The notes below the pieces were generated by a model. It searched no databases and was not told where the DNA came from. It worked only from the letters and a program-made list of their open reading frames with translations. From assembly GCA_019096195.1 (NCBI GenBank), contig JAGTXK010000050.1, positions 248,001 to 312,000 on the forward strand: a DNA stretch of 64,000 nucleotides, in the 5' to 3' direction. The position numbers and the translations under genes were made by a program. Positions 41,606 to 52,191 of the stretch are shown in pieces. The stretch is from Boletus sp. NGJ (taxonomy: Eukaryota; Basidiomycota; Agaricomycetes; Boletales; Boletaceae). Position 1 is the stretch's first letter; the number at the start of each line of letters is the position of its first letter.

Positions 41606-43190
41606 GACGGACGATGGTGGGCCATAGTTATCATGTTAGTCGCACACAGCCTGAAAGGTAGGTCCATATGCTGTCCGACATAGCAGTTATTTATAGCCAC
41701 TGATAACGAAAATATACAACCAACCAAGACGCTCAGTCGGCGTGGGTATGGCGCATTAAGTCGTCCCCCAAAAAAACACGTGCAAGTCGTATAAAGAAAA
41801 AAAAACACACACGGCGAAAACGTAGCGGAGACTTGAGCAGAATACGCGAGGGAGGACTCATGATGAAACACAGAAGCGAGCAGGATGTGAGAGCAGGGAG
41901 TCGTCATATGGCTTGTTGGTCACATAAGCGTCTGCGCCTGAAAACCATGTCGAATCTGAGTCATTCCATGTGTGGTTCTCCCGACGGGCGCGCGTTTGAC
42001 CCATTGAGAGTATGTACCCTGGAATTATTCAGCCAGTTAGAGCCATTCCGCCCGGGGCCGGATTGTCTCGGAGAATACGTCTGAACGGCTGAATGGGAGA
42101 GACGTACTTATTAGTCCTCAATCACAAGTCAGAGTCAGGAAGATGGGAAGCATGTCATATTCCTCGCACAGGAATTCAAACTCGGCCGGGCGGGGGTAAT
42201 TCCGAAACGGAAAATTAACCAATTCGAAGCTTATTGTCGTCTGTTGATAACAGTGCGCGCAGAAGCACACCGTGGGGAAAAGGAGGCAACGGTATGTTAA
42301 TTGACTGGCTAAACGGAAAAAGTGATTTGGGAATACGCGCCAAGGGGTGTGTTCGTAATCAGGAGTGTTTAGGAGTGTTAGGTTATCTTCTGAGCTTCTC
42401 CTCCCAGAACCAAACATGAGGAACTCAACCTTGTTTGTGCATATGTGGAAAAAAAGCGTCGGTGCATTCCGAGGGTTCGTTGCGAGAGATGCCAAGTTCG
42501 CGCGAATGACAGGAGTATAACGGCATCGCACCCACAAGCCACCTCCTGGCCCCCGACCCCAGCCCCGTGCGCTGGGCATAAGGCGGGGCACAAGGAAGTG
42601 CAGAAGCAGGTTCAATGACATGATCGCGCCGAGACTATGAAACCTGCCGCATCCGCAATATTACCAGAGGGAAGAGAAGGGCATACGACCCTCCATTTGG
42701 AAGTGTTTTCAGTAAGTCGTGCTGTAAGATGCCATTTGGGATCGCTTGGATGTGCATGAACCAATGAGGCGGGCTCGCTCTGTTGCGAAAGTGTTGTCGG
42801 GCTGCCGCTCATTTCAGGGCGACCATGCGTGGATATAGTGCAAAGACTTGGACTTATAACGTTGCCCGGAAGCGAGAAGCAGCTTGTGCGCTGAATTTCT
42901 GTGAAAGTCGATAACATACGAGGGTGGTGGACTGGTGCCGGAAACTGTTCCACTCGAGTAATGTCGTTGGGAAGTGAGGAGGAGTACTCGTCCGTTAGCA
43001 CGTGTCATCGCACAGCCACATAAGCATGTAGGTACACGCGAGGTTGGCGAAAGGTCCTAGCCACACACCAAGTTGCATTCGTGCAGGCCGTATACTGCAT
43101 TCCACTTACTTGGTGTATCTAAACTCAACTCCTCGGCGTTTTTCTCGTTCTTGCGTAGCTGGAACATCCCGGCGCTCTTGGTAAAACACC

Positions 43191-44515
43191 ATGTCGTTCG
43201 AGCATGCTTCAGTCACGAAAGGTACGGCTCGTGTCTCCGCTTAGATTTCTGCTTAGAGGATGTCGGGTTTCAAGGACTTATGATGGGTTGCGCCTTAACG
43301 TCTATCATGTGTGGAATATTCGATGTCAAGCACTATCTTCATCTGCAGGTTTGGGTACCTTTGTTCGTCCATCGATTTTCCTTTCTGACACCTCCATGCT
43401 CTCCTCAGCTCGTTCCACACATTTCGCGCCACTATCAGGTAGTGAGACATTCACATCCAAAGCTTGAAGGGCGGCTGAGCCTGAAACAGTGACCTCTGCA
43501 CAGTATTGGCGTCTCGCTACCCATCATGTCGCATTCTCGAGCTCAAGTGACTTGCTGCTCGCAGAACTCCTCCTCTATGGCGTCGCCATTAATATAGAAC
43601 GTCAATTTGGGAGTGTCAAGTTTGCAGTAGGTACAATGTCGAAACAAAGATGCGCGAGACTGACCCAAGTTTCGTTCACACAGTCCTTTGCCATTGTTTC
43701 CACACTGATGTCGACCATCCTCGAATTTTCATCGCTCCTTTTACTTCACCCTCTTGGGATCAATCATATCCCCGCCGGGCCAACGGCGGTGGTGTTCAGC
43801 ATGCTATACCAGTGGTACAGACTGGTTCCCCCCGCATACCACTTTCGAATTTTCGGTGTTCCGTTGAGTAACAAATCATTCATGTATATACTGGCGTCTC
43901 AAGTATGTTTTCTCTACTCACATCGTTCCCCGCTATTGACATGAAGAAGCTTGCATTAGGGCATGTGCCTGGATCCCTGGCATCTGCATGCATTGGGCTG
44001 CTCGTGGGTTTCATATACCGCTCGGAGGTTGTTAACATCAAGACATGGCGTGTTTCGCCGACCGTCATCCGGTTCTCTACACGTATATTACTACCCCTGG
44101 TTGGGTCTACGCGTCCACCGCGTCGTCTCAATCGTGCACGTCCCGAACGGCAGGAACCATCTGCTGAATCGGTCAATGAAGAAGTAGTCACCACTGCCCA
44201 GCCTCCCGCACCCACGACTCGGACAGATAGTGCTCCATCTCAGGCTCAGGGAGAGACGGGCAGTGTTGTGCGCGAGTGGGTCAACGAGTTGACTGGTAGG
44301 ACCGAAGATCCCGCAAGGATACGGACGCCTAGCGAAGCCGAGATTTCACAACTCGCCGCAATGTTCCCTGACGTATCACGAGATTTAATAACGAGGGCAC
44401 TGCAACGAACGTGAGTACGAAATTGATCCAGCCGAAACCTTTTTCAGCTGATGTGCGATGTTATTATAGTCCAAACATTGAGGCTGCGGTGGAAATTCTT
44501 TTGCATGTCCGGTGA
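43191..44515 (+). CDS. DSC2: DSC2/UBAC2-like rhomboid-fold membrane protein with UBA domain
   Basis: Probable ER/Golgi membrane protein of the Dsc E3 ligase or a UBAC2-type ERAD factor. Exon 1 gives MSFEHASVTK. Later exons encode membrane segments: GLMMGCALTSIMCGIFDVKH; YWRLATHHVAFSSSSDLL; ELLLYGVAINIERQFGS, which matches the rhomboid-like E-R-x-G region; FAIVSTLMSTILEFSSLLLL; and PGSLASACIGLLVGFIYRSE. A soluble Pro/Thr/Arg-rich linker follows. A C-terminal UBA/CUE-like helix bundle, EAEISQLAAMFPDVSRDLIT, ends NIEAAVEILLHVR with TGA at 44513-44515. No Ser/His rhomboid protease dyad is evident, so it is probably a pseudoprotease. Which of the two named families it belongs to is inference. Confidence 0.72.
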
Positions 44516-44610
44516 CAGAAAGACTTTTCTGATAGGATTTTTTCTCTGTATCACCCGTATCAATTGTCCTCTGCTTAAACCACAAAAATCACTAGATAGG
44601 GAATGCAGTG

Positions 44611-46680
44611 CTAAGTTGCCAACTCTGGATCTTCACCGTCAAAGCCTTCGCCCTCCTCGTCTTCGGTCACAAAGGCCGTCATGGGGACGGAGTACAGTCG
44701 TATCACGGACTAGCACACTAAACGTCAGCACTGTACAACTCGCCGAGTAATTCCGCATTACCTTGTTAGGATCTTTGATGAGCACATACTTGCCCTCGGG
44801 CATCTTCATGCATAAGTCCGTGATGGTTCTGACGATGCCCCAGCCGTTGGAAATGGAAACGTTGAGCTGGCTGGCAAAGTCCGTGGGACGCATCGAAGCA
44901 GTGCTGAGGATGACATGTCGGGTGTTGTCCTTGGGATTGACGCGCGAGATGTATCTGCAATCGGAATAATCGCGCAGTCAATCTAACAGTATTCGATCGG
45001 ACACACGGAGTGGGGGCGTTCTTTATAACCTAAAAACATGGGACGATACGCACCCTATTTTCATGAGGTCAGCACCTGCTAATACGCTCTGGACTGTCCA
45101 CTTTGCCAGTTTGCAACTGTTGTTTTTCATCTCCGTTGCAACGACAGCACCGCGTTGAGAGTCCAACTTTGACCGCCAATCCTGAGCACCACCTGCACCC
45201 TGGGCACGGGGGTCAAACTCGTTCAGGGCTCGGATCGTCACCAGGCCATGGCCGTCGGCTGGACTCCAGGCACCCGGAACATACGCATCAACTTCTGTAC
45301 GTACACATATTTTGAGGTCCTCGTCTTCAGTCACTCCGAGATCAAAAATACGGTATCGGTAACCACACGACGCCAAAGGTTCGGTTTCATCCGGGCCATA
45401 GAATGGATTAGGGTGGGCAAAGTTTGCCGTCACGCTTTCTTGTACGGACTGGAACCCGAAATTTTGGTTGATGTAGGTCGCTTCCAGCGATAGCGACGTG
45501 GCAGAGTTGATCGACGGGGCCTCGGGGACGGCGGTTTTGTCGACTGGATTGTTGGGGTTGGGAGGTGTGGGGTCCTGAGGAGGATCGGACGCATTTTCAT
45601 TGACAGTGACCGTGTCGAAAGGGCCGCCATCGCGTTTGTCGAAGAATAGGTTGTTGCCTTCGCGGAGAATGACAATGTCCCAAGGATACACAGACCGAGG
45701 AGCACACATGAGTACAGAAAGGATGACATCGGTGGCGTAGACCGCTGCTGTGTTTTTGGCTGCAAGCTACACGATGGAGTTCAAAGATTTTCAGGGAGAA
45801 ATAGCAAACGCATACATACCTGTTGGATGACTGGGTCATCAGTTGTAGTGGTATTGTATTTTATGCGATCCACAAGTTGAAGTGGGCGCTCAGTTTTGGT
45901 CGTGACACGGTCATAAGATTTTTCATAGGCGAATACTCGTCCGTATGTGTCGCTTTAGGACGAGAGAATTCAGTAACCGCCAAGGAAGTGTATGATAGCT
46001 CACTGACATGTTTTCTGCTTCGTCCACGTCTAATTTGAGCTTGGTCAAGCGATGGAACTCGATTTCTTCCAACATCGTCCACTGTGGTGAAATCGCGACA
46101 GAAGATTCACGATTACGATTGGTCTGCAGAAAACCACACCATATCAGCGATCCCGGGTATGATGGACCGGAGCGAACAAGTGTACCTTCTCCCAATCTCT
46201 CCAGCCTCTCCGACCACCACGTTGGGCTCCTCCCCGCCCAGTTGTGGCACCACCACGAGCACCTCTTTGAGCACCCCTTGCAGTGAAAGAGTTGCCGCCG
46301 CGTCCAGATGCTCTTCCCCTGGTAAACCCGCCGCGACGGGGAGGCGCAGGCTTGTTATCAACCAAGGAAAAGCTAGACTCGTCCTCGACATGGAAGTATG
46401 CAAACGCATTCGCGGTGCCACTGCCAAAGGCCTGAGCACCCTCCCTCTTTGATCTCCCTGTCGCACCACGGGTGTCGCGAGTATTTGGAAGGCCAACGGC
46501 GGTCTGACGACTGTCGCTCGTGGTGTCGTTCCAGTCTGCAAACCGGCCGAGCTTATCCGATTTCGAGTACGGTGCATACGGGATGTCCTTGAACTTGAAC
46601 TGTTCGGGAATGTTTGATGGAGAAGGACCCCATCCTCCATCTGGATTATCGTGAATCGGTGGTAGAGAGAACGAAGCCAT
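44611..46680 (-). CDS. EIF3D: Eukaryotic translation initiation factor 3 subunit D
   Basis: Subunit of eIF3 with mRNA cap-binding activity in animals. The start [20 protein letters not shown] at 46680 is followed by [20 protein letters not shown], the conserved eIF3d N-terminus. An Arg/Gly-rich RNA-binding stretch ([20 protein letters not shown]) comes next, then [19 protein letters not shown]. The core has [40 protein letters not shown] and [20 protein letters not shown]. The acidic tail ends [17 protein letters not shown] with TAG at 44611-44613. It lies head-to-head with IST3 across 106 bp and is convergent with the DSC2-like gene across 95 bp. Confidence 0.92.
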
Positions 46681-46786
46681 GTTGTTCTTGTTGGTAGTAG
46701 ATATCGGTACGCACGAAGATTATCGAGAAATTTTGACAAGAGGAATCACCAACAGCGTGAGAAACTGCACTTGCACTTCGACAGAC
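46681..46786. promoter_or_regulatory. Bidirectional promoter, EIF3D / IST3
   Basis: A 106-bp gap between divergent start codons of two housekeeping RNA-biology genes. No TATAAA is seen. Confidence 0.5.
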
Positions 46787-47916
46787 ATGAAGTAGGTTCA
46801 TTTGCCAACAACTAGCATGGGGACTCATCATTGGACCATAGCGTCGTGCGAGAAATCAACAAAATCAATGAGCGCGAGCTGGAACTAGGTACTTCTGCTT
46901 CGTGGCACGACGAATACAAGGGTAAGGCGTTAGAAATATTCCGGCGTGGTGATTCTCAACATATCCCGTAGACTCCGCCTACATCTTCATCGGTGGGCTC
47001 CACCTTGACCTCACGGAGGGGGATGTTATTGCAATATTTTCCCAGTAAGTCAAAAGTCACTCTTATTTACTACACGTGGTTTTAACTTTAATAGGTACGG
47101 GGAAGTCATGGACGTCAATTTACCTCGGGATAAAACGACCGGGAAAACGAGGGGGTTCGGTTTCCTCATGTACGAAGATCAGAGATCCACAGTCTTAGCA
47201 GTTGACAACCTCAATGGCGCCAAAGTTCTTGATAGAACTCTGCGTGTCGATCACGTCAAGAACTACAAGCAACCAAAGATTAAGGGGGAAGATGGTGAAT
47301 GGGTAGAACCAGAGGAACAAAGTTTAAATGCAAAGCCTGATGTGATTATTGGCATGTCACCGTCTCCCATCCGACAGTGCTCTGCTAATATCAGCGTTGT
47401 TCAGCTGAGGCACCCCCTTCTGATTCAGAAGCTTCGTCCACGTTCTCCATCGACCCAGAAGATCCCATGAGAGATTACCTGTTGGCTCAACGCAAGGAAA
47501 TGAAAGCACTCAAAAAGTCAAAGAGAGCCAAAAAGGACAAACACAAAGACGAAACGCCCGAAGAACGTCGCGCAAGAAAGGAACGAAGGCGAGAAAAGAA
47601 GCTGCGGAAGGAGAAGACGAAATCGGAGGGCGTGAAGGGAGTGGAGAGCTTGCTGAGGAGCCTTGCGAAGCCAGAGTCGCCACGAGACAAGGGAAGGGAT
47701 TATAGAGACACCCCCGACGGGGACTCCGACGGCTCGCGATACCAGCAGCGCTCACACTCGCCCTCATACCGGAACAGAGACAGCCGAAACATTCGCATGA
47801 GGAGTCACACTCCCGAAGGAGATTCACGACGTTCCGGACTGTCGAAGCGCAGGGACGAGGACGACAGGTACGACGGCTCACGCGGCAGGTTTTCTGATTG
47901 GGATAATAGAGAATAG
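46787..47916 (+). CDS. IST3: U2 snRNP/RES complex RRM protein Ist3 (RBMX2)
   Basis: Spliceosomal protein of the RES complex. The conserved N-terminus MNVVREINKINERELELG is obtained only if ATG-AA (46787-46791) is spliced to CGTCGTG after the acceptor CCATAG. That makes the first coding exon five bases long. The RRM has RNP2 AYIFIGGLHLDLTEGDV and RNP1 KTRGFGFLMYED, then LDRTLRVDHVKNYKQP. A second part carries DPEDPMRDYLLAQRKEMKAL, a lysine-rich coiled region, and an Arg/Ser/Asp-rich tail ending RFSDWDNRE. That tail is longer than in yeast Ist3 and resembles animal RBMX2. Confidence 0.88.
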
Positions 47917-48917
47917 CTCAGTTAGGTGACTCTGTTGTATCTCTTGTTGCAGTTGCTCCTAGCAAGTCTAAATGCCGCGTTCCGCATTTAATTTGACAGT
48001 ACTTGTTGCCTCGCCAATGAATAGTCTGGTGATCGCTTACTAGGTGATCGAGTCATCGATTTGCCCCTGTGGACCAATGCAGAAGGGAATATCGAATGTC
48101 CCGAAAATGTCGCGGTCCCGGTTGCGGATCGAGACACCACCGCACACGGGTGTAGAATTTTCAGCCAGTCTGACATTTAGAATATCTTGCGGAGATCGTG
48201 AGGTCGCCTAGCTAACGACCAGTCCACCCGCACACAGGACGGTGTGTTGAACCTGTTTGGCCATTAAAAGGTATGTCTTGTCGCTACAACGACCGATGCT
48301 ATATATTGCTTGTTTGACATTCGAGCCATCTTTTCGTGCAGACTTCTGACAGTAATCTTCGGGAGCGAAACTGTGTCCGAACCTGACTAGGACTGCCACT
48401 ACCAGACCCTCCGATCGATCATTAAATGATGCCGTTTATCGAGGTTTTTTTTACCGGGGACTCTTGCGGTCGAGTGTCTGTGTGATGCGTCGTTGGTAGT
48501 CAGCCCATCTGTCAGTGTCTACACACCAAGCCAGCAAATCAGCATTACGGCACCATATACCCATGTTCGCATCGAGTACAATCATGGCATTTCGATCTCG
48601 GCTCTTATCTCCATGATTGCCAGATGCGTGGTCCGGGGAAAAGTGTTCTTGCTGGCACAACTTTTGTTTGTGTCGACCAACATCCCTAAGGACCGTCCGG
48701 TTAGTTCTTGTTGGTAGATAACAGTAACCAGAAATCTTTCCACATTATTGTATTTGAACGTAGAGTTGAAGTCGCCATGACACCTGTTGACTCGATTGTT
48801 TCAAGTTAGCCGTAAAGTTCCACGTTCATCTCCACCTTTCACAAACATTCTTTAGCAACACGGTTGAATAATTACAGTAATTGCCCCTCAAACCATTTCC
48901 ACTTGCAAGACTCCATC
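47917..48917. other. Intergenic region IST3-orphan gene
   Basis: About 1 kb without a supported gene on either strand. Confidence 0.5.
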
Positions 48918-50027
48918 ATGGCGCCAGTGACGCGTTCTTCCGCCCCATCAACCCCCGCCAGGCCACGCGTGAGTACCGGTTCAGACGATCTAGTAACCCC
49001 TCCCGCCTCTGGTTCGCGCCGTACGCCCCATTGCACCAAGTGCCACCGCCCGCGCGCAGGGCATCCTCGCTCCGGCTGTCCCTACATTGACGCGTCGTAT
49101 CCGAGTCCAATCTCCCCTTCCGCCAGCAGATCCGTTTCCTCGGCCGCACAGTTCGCGCCAGCAGCGGATGATGGGGTCCTCGAAGAACTCTCCTCCCTCC
49201 ACATAGTCAGTCCGACAGAGGAGAGCAGGCGTGCGTCCATGCCACGTACAGGGAAAACATTGCAGCGGAAGCTTTCGGTGCGGTTCGCTCTCGTCCCAGA
49301 GCAGACGCTCGCGTCCCTTAGTCCGACTGATTCGCACTTGGTGGAACAGTTACTGCAGCCTGGCATGATCAGCAACGCCGTGTCGCCCCAAGATAGGGTG
49401 GCACACGTGCTGGAGTGGCGGCGGACACTAGATGGCACCGATCCGTTGGACGGCCGCCGCAAGGAAGAGCCGACGGAACTAAAGACAGAGTCGCTGTCTG
49501 ACAACAGGACCTCCCCTCTTTCTCGCCGCATGCCTTGCACGCTTTATACACCTACGGCCAGTCTTATAGTCACAGAGCCGGTCACTGACCAAGGCATCGG
49601 TGGCTCGGCTCTCAATATGAACGAGACAGTTTATTTGCTTCCTGATGCCGATACCAGAAAAACAAAGCCGCTCAGTCGTTCGATGAGCTTTGAACAACGC
49701 TCCTTGTTTTTACAACAGCTCAGTCACTCCTCCAGCACGGCACCCGCTACGTTGGTCTCCCTCCCACTCGCAGATTTCGACAATGTGCGCCGTGATGCGG
49801 AGAATATCGGATTCCATGTCCTCGTTCTTCCAAGCCGGGAGGACAACGATAATAAATGGGTCGTTCTGGGCACTGAAGAGGAGGCAATCGACCTCTTGGC
49901 TAAAAAGTTCCTCGAAGAAGAAAAAAGGAGTACGAGGGTTGAGGGGAAAGGCGGGAAATTAACAGCGGTCGCAGGCGGCGTGGTCTTCGGTGCGGTAGCC
50001 ACCTGGACTGGACTCGCATTCTCTTGA
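48918..50027 (+). CDS. Orphan Cys/His-motif protein with C-terminal membrane anchor
   Basis: Not recognised. A single exon of 369 residues starts at MAPVTRSSAPSTPARPR; the upstream in-frame codons lack an ATG. Near residue 40 the sequence HCTKCHRPRAGHPRSGCPY has a Cys/His pattern like a short zinc knuckle. A disordered Ser/Pro-rich part follows. A more ordered segment is seen around DSHLVEQLLQPGMISNAVS. A small conserved-looking C-terminal part (PLADFDNVRRDAENIGFHVL) comes before the hydrophobic tail LTAVAGGVVFGAVATWTGLA, which ends the protein like a tail anchor. The lack of introns is unusual for this window. A function at an organelle membrane is inference only. Confidence 0.65.
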   Translation: MAPVTRSSAPSTPARPRVSTGSDDLVTPPASGSRRTPHCTKCHRPRAGHPRSGCPYIDASYPSPISPSASRSVSSAAQFAPAADDGVLEELSSLHIVSPTEESRRASMPRTGKTLQRKLSVRFALVPEQTLASLSPTDSHLVEQLLQPGMISNAVSPQDRVAHVLEWRRTLDGTDPLDGRRKEEPTELKTESLSDNRTSPLSRRMPCTLYTPTASLIVTEPVTDQGIGGSALNMNETVYLLPDADTRKTKPLSRSMSFEQRSLFLQQLSHSSSTAPATLVSLPLADFDNVRRDAENIGFHVLVLPSREDNDNKWVVLGTEEEAIDLLAKKFLEEEKRSTRVEGKGGKLTAVAGGVVFGAVATWTGLAFS

Positions 50028-50376
50028 GGACCGAGGGGGAATCTTTTTCATTTCAGCCAATTGCTTGCATGTTGTAGTGTAGTGCACCAAGTGTAACAAA
50101 TTTTCAAGTGTTCCGTCAATCGCACTGCCTCGTTTTCACGTCAAACTAAACACGAGAAATTGACTCTTATGGGCAAACGGGCAGAACATTAATGAGCGCT
50201 CGTACCTATATCAAGGAATCATACATCATGTATAGAGTACGTGATTCGGTAGATAAATACTTAAATAAAAGCAAGAAGCACGCCAAACTTGTCCGGAACA
50301 CAAGTGCGCAGTATATAAACGATAACTCGGCTGTAAAGCATCCCTTGTTCGCGTGTCCTCGGGGATTTCGTTGGCG
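50028..50376. other. Convergent intergenic region
   Basis: About 350 bp between two gene 3' ends, AT-rich, with no supported gene. Confidence 0.45.
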
Positions 50377-51215
50377 CTATGATCCAGCCGCGCAGTTAGA
50401 CCTGGCATGAGGCCGCTTCACATGATCGTGTACTTCCCTAACATGTCGCCTGAGTGATTGTCGCCGCATCTTCTTATTGCACTTATCACAGACCACACGT
50501 TCTGGGCGAGCATGAGGTTTACAGTGATATCGACGGTGATTGACAGGTGATGCGACGTGCCCCAGCACTGCGCCTGCCACCCGGGAACTGACATTGCCTA
50601 AGCCCGTCATGTGAGCTTGACTTGTCAGGCTAGCGCCAATTTCAGGAAAGGTTGTCATGTGTAACCCAGCGGGCACCGAATGCGGAGGGTAGTCTGCACC
50701 GTACAGGGAAGTCGGCTGTGCAAGCGCTACTGCAGCTTGGCATATGGCGTCGTCGTGCTGTGACCACGATTTTCCGATTGCATCCAGACCTCTCGTCTCG
50801 GGCGGGACTTGGTTTCCATCGAGTTGTGTGAGGGTCACACTTCCCTCATACCAAGCTGTCTGTGACGAATGCGCACAAGCAGTCTCGTCCTCTACAGCAG
50901 ACCATGAGGGCTTCAAAAGCGCATCAGTAGAGTAGTTACACCTCGCAAGAGGCAAGGGCGCGTGACCCGACGCAATTTGGTGATGTGATTCATGAGCTAC
51001 ACGGTAAAAATTCCTGAGAGATGAAAAGTGGCTTAATGAAAGCAAATTCCGAGAACACGAAGGACTAACTCAGCGGTGCCTGGAAGAGCGGACAGTGAAC
51101 TATCAGTAGTTCCAATGATTGGCGCGACCGCAGACGACCATTCATCAAGGTTAACGGGAGCATTTGTACTAATGGGATTATCAGGAAAAAAGGACACGTG
51201 GAATCGTCTAAACAC
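50377..51215 (-). CDS. C2H2 zinc-finger protein, 5' end unresolved
   Basis: The C-terminal part carries VVCDKCNKKMRRQSLRRHVR followed by EVH, a single C2H2-like finger next to a basic YHCKPHARPE segment. It ends at TAG 50377-50379. Upstream, GTAE joins NFYRVAHESHHQIASG across a good intron (donor GTTAGT, acceptor CTCTCAG at about 51,015-51,070). An earlier exon reads PISTNAPVNLDEWSSAVAPI. No ATG lies in this exon, so the true start is farther upstream, possibly beyond 51,300 and perhaps near 51,959, where another open segment begins MSWVPFSAQSHRQ. The gene is probably a lineage-specific transcription factor. The exon chain upstream of 51,215 is not resolved. Confidence 0.45.
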
Positions 51216-51322
51216 ACTTGATGGACATCGACGTGGTGTTCATGGGATCCGAAGAGTTGACAGGTGTGCTCTCGGGGTGGTGCAAACCGCAGCTTTTCTG
51301 GAAGCACAAATAGCAGGAGCAC

Positions 51323-52191
51323 CTATTCATAAAACAGGGTTCAGAAAGGGGGTCCCCGTCGTAATGTAAAAGCTCCATACAAGTTGTCTCGCATCGTTCG
51401 AGTGCAATGGGTTATGAAGATGAGAAGGTAAGACGAGAAGAGCGCTTGAGAGTGAAGCATTCGCCGTATTCAGCTTTAAATATTTCAGCACCCCGCATGC
51501 AACACAGCCTTGATGGGGGGGATGCCCATATCCAAGTCACCATGCTGGTCCTCCAGTATCTCCGTCTCTGATCACACCTATCCCGTTATTCCGCGACGAT
51601 CTCTGCAGCTGGGGGGCCAAATTCACCCAATGGTCAGAAGCGAAAGTGATTTGGGACAGACTTTGACAAGAGGAGTCCATAATCACCTTCATATCCGCCA
51701 ACTTCTCATCAAAGGCTCGCAAATGCAACTACGCGTCGCTACAAGCTGCTGCCAGTGGCAAGGCGTAGCCGCCTGATGGAGGTATGGCGGCGCGACATCC
51801 AACTAGATCTGGATACCGATCAGAAAAAAAAACAGGGATATTGTTCCCGGAAAGGGTATTGTTCCGTTCAAAACTCACAGTGCTGGTGATTGGCAGACAT
51901 GACTCCACCGGTGACCGAACCTGCCGGTGACTTTGTGCACTGAACGGTACCCAACTCATACAGGTTGGCAAGGGAGCGCGTGGGTGCAGATGAAAGGAAG
52001 GTAGATGTATGACCTGACGACTCCACGGCGTTGCTTGCTATGTGCTATGCAGTATTTTAGTGCGATAGCGCTAGTGGTCCAGATTCCAGACGGACATCAA
52101 ATCTGGGGCGGACCGTAGTGAGAGGTCACGTGTCACGTGTCACAATCTACTGGCGGTCTCCCCGAATTTCTTAGCCTGTTGCTTGTCTACA
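51323..52191. other. Region between C2H2 gene and CNH gene
   Basis: It may contain undetected 5' exons of the C2H2 gene on the minus strand. The right end holds a double CACGTG element listed separately. Confidence 0.4.
52127..52139. promoter_or_regulatory. Double CACGTG (E-box) element
   Basis: CACGTGTCACGTG places two CACGTG cores one base apart, about 53 bp before the CNH gene ATG. CACGTG is a core for bHLH factors such as Cbf1-type regulators. Which factor binds here is not known. Confidence 0.55.

Larger units (their letters stand above)
39211..43190. other. 4-kb region with no recognised gene
   Basis: The longest gap in the window. Open frames are short and lack family features or consistent splice-linked extension. 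Notable content is two long T runs (41216-41241 and 41574-41601) and a 14-bp perfect palindrome at 41260-41273. The region could contain noncoding transcripts or an unrecognised small-exon gene. Confidence 0.5.
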
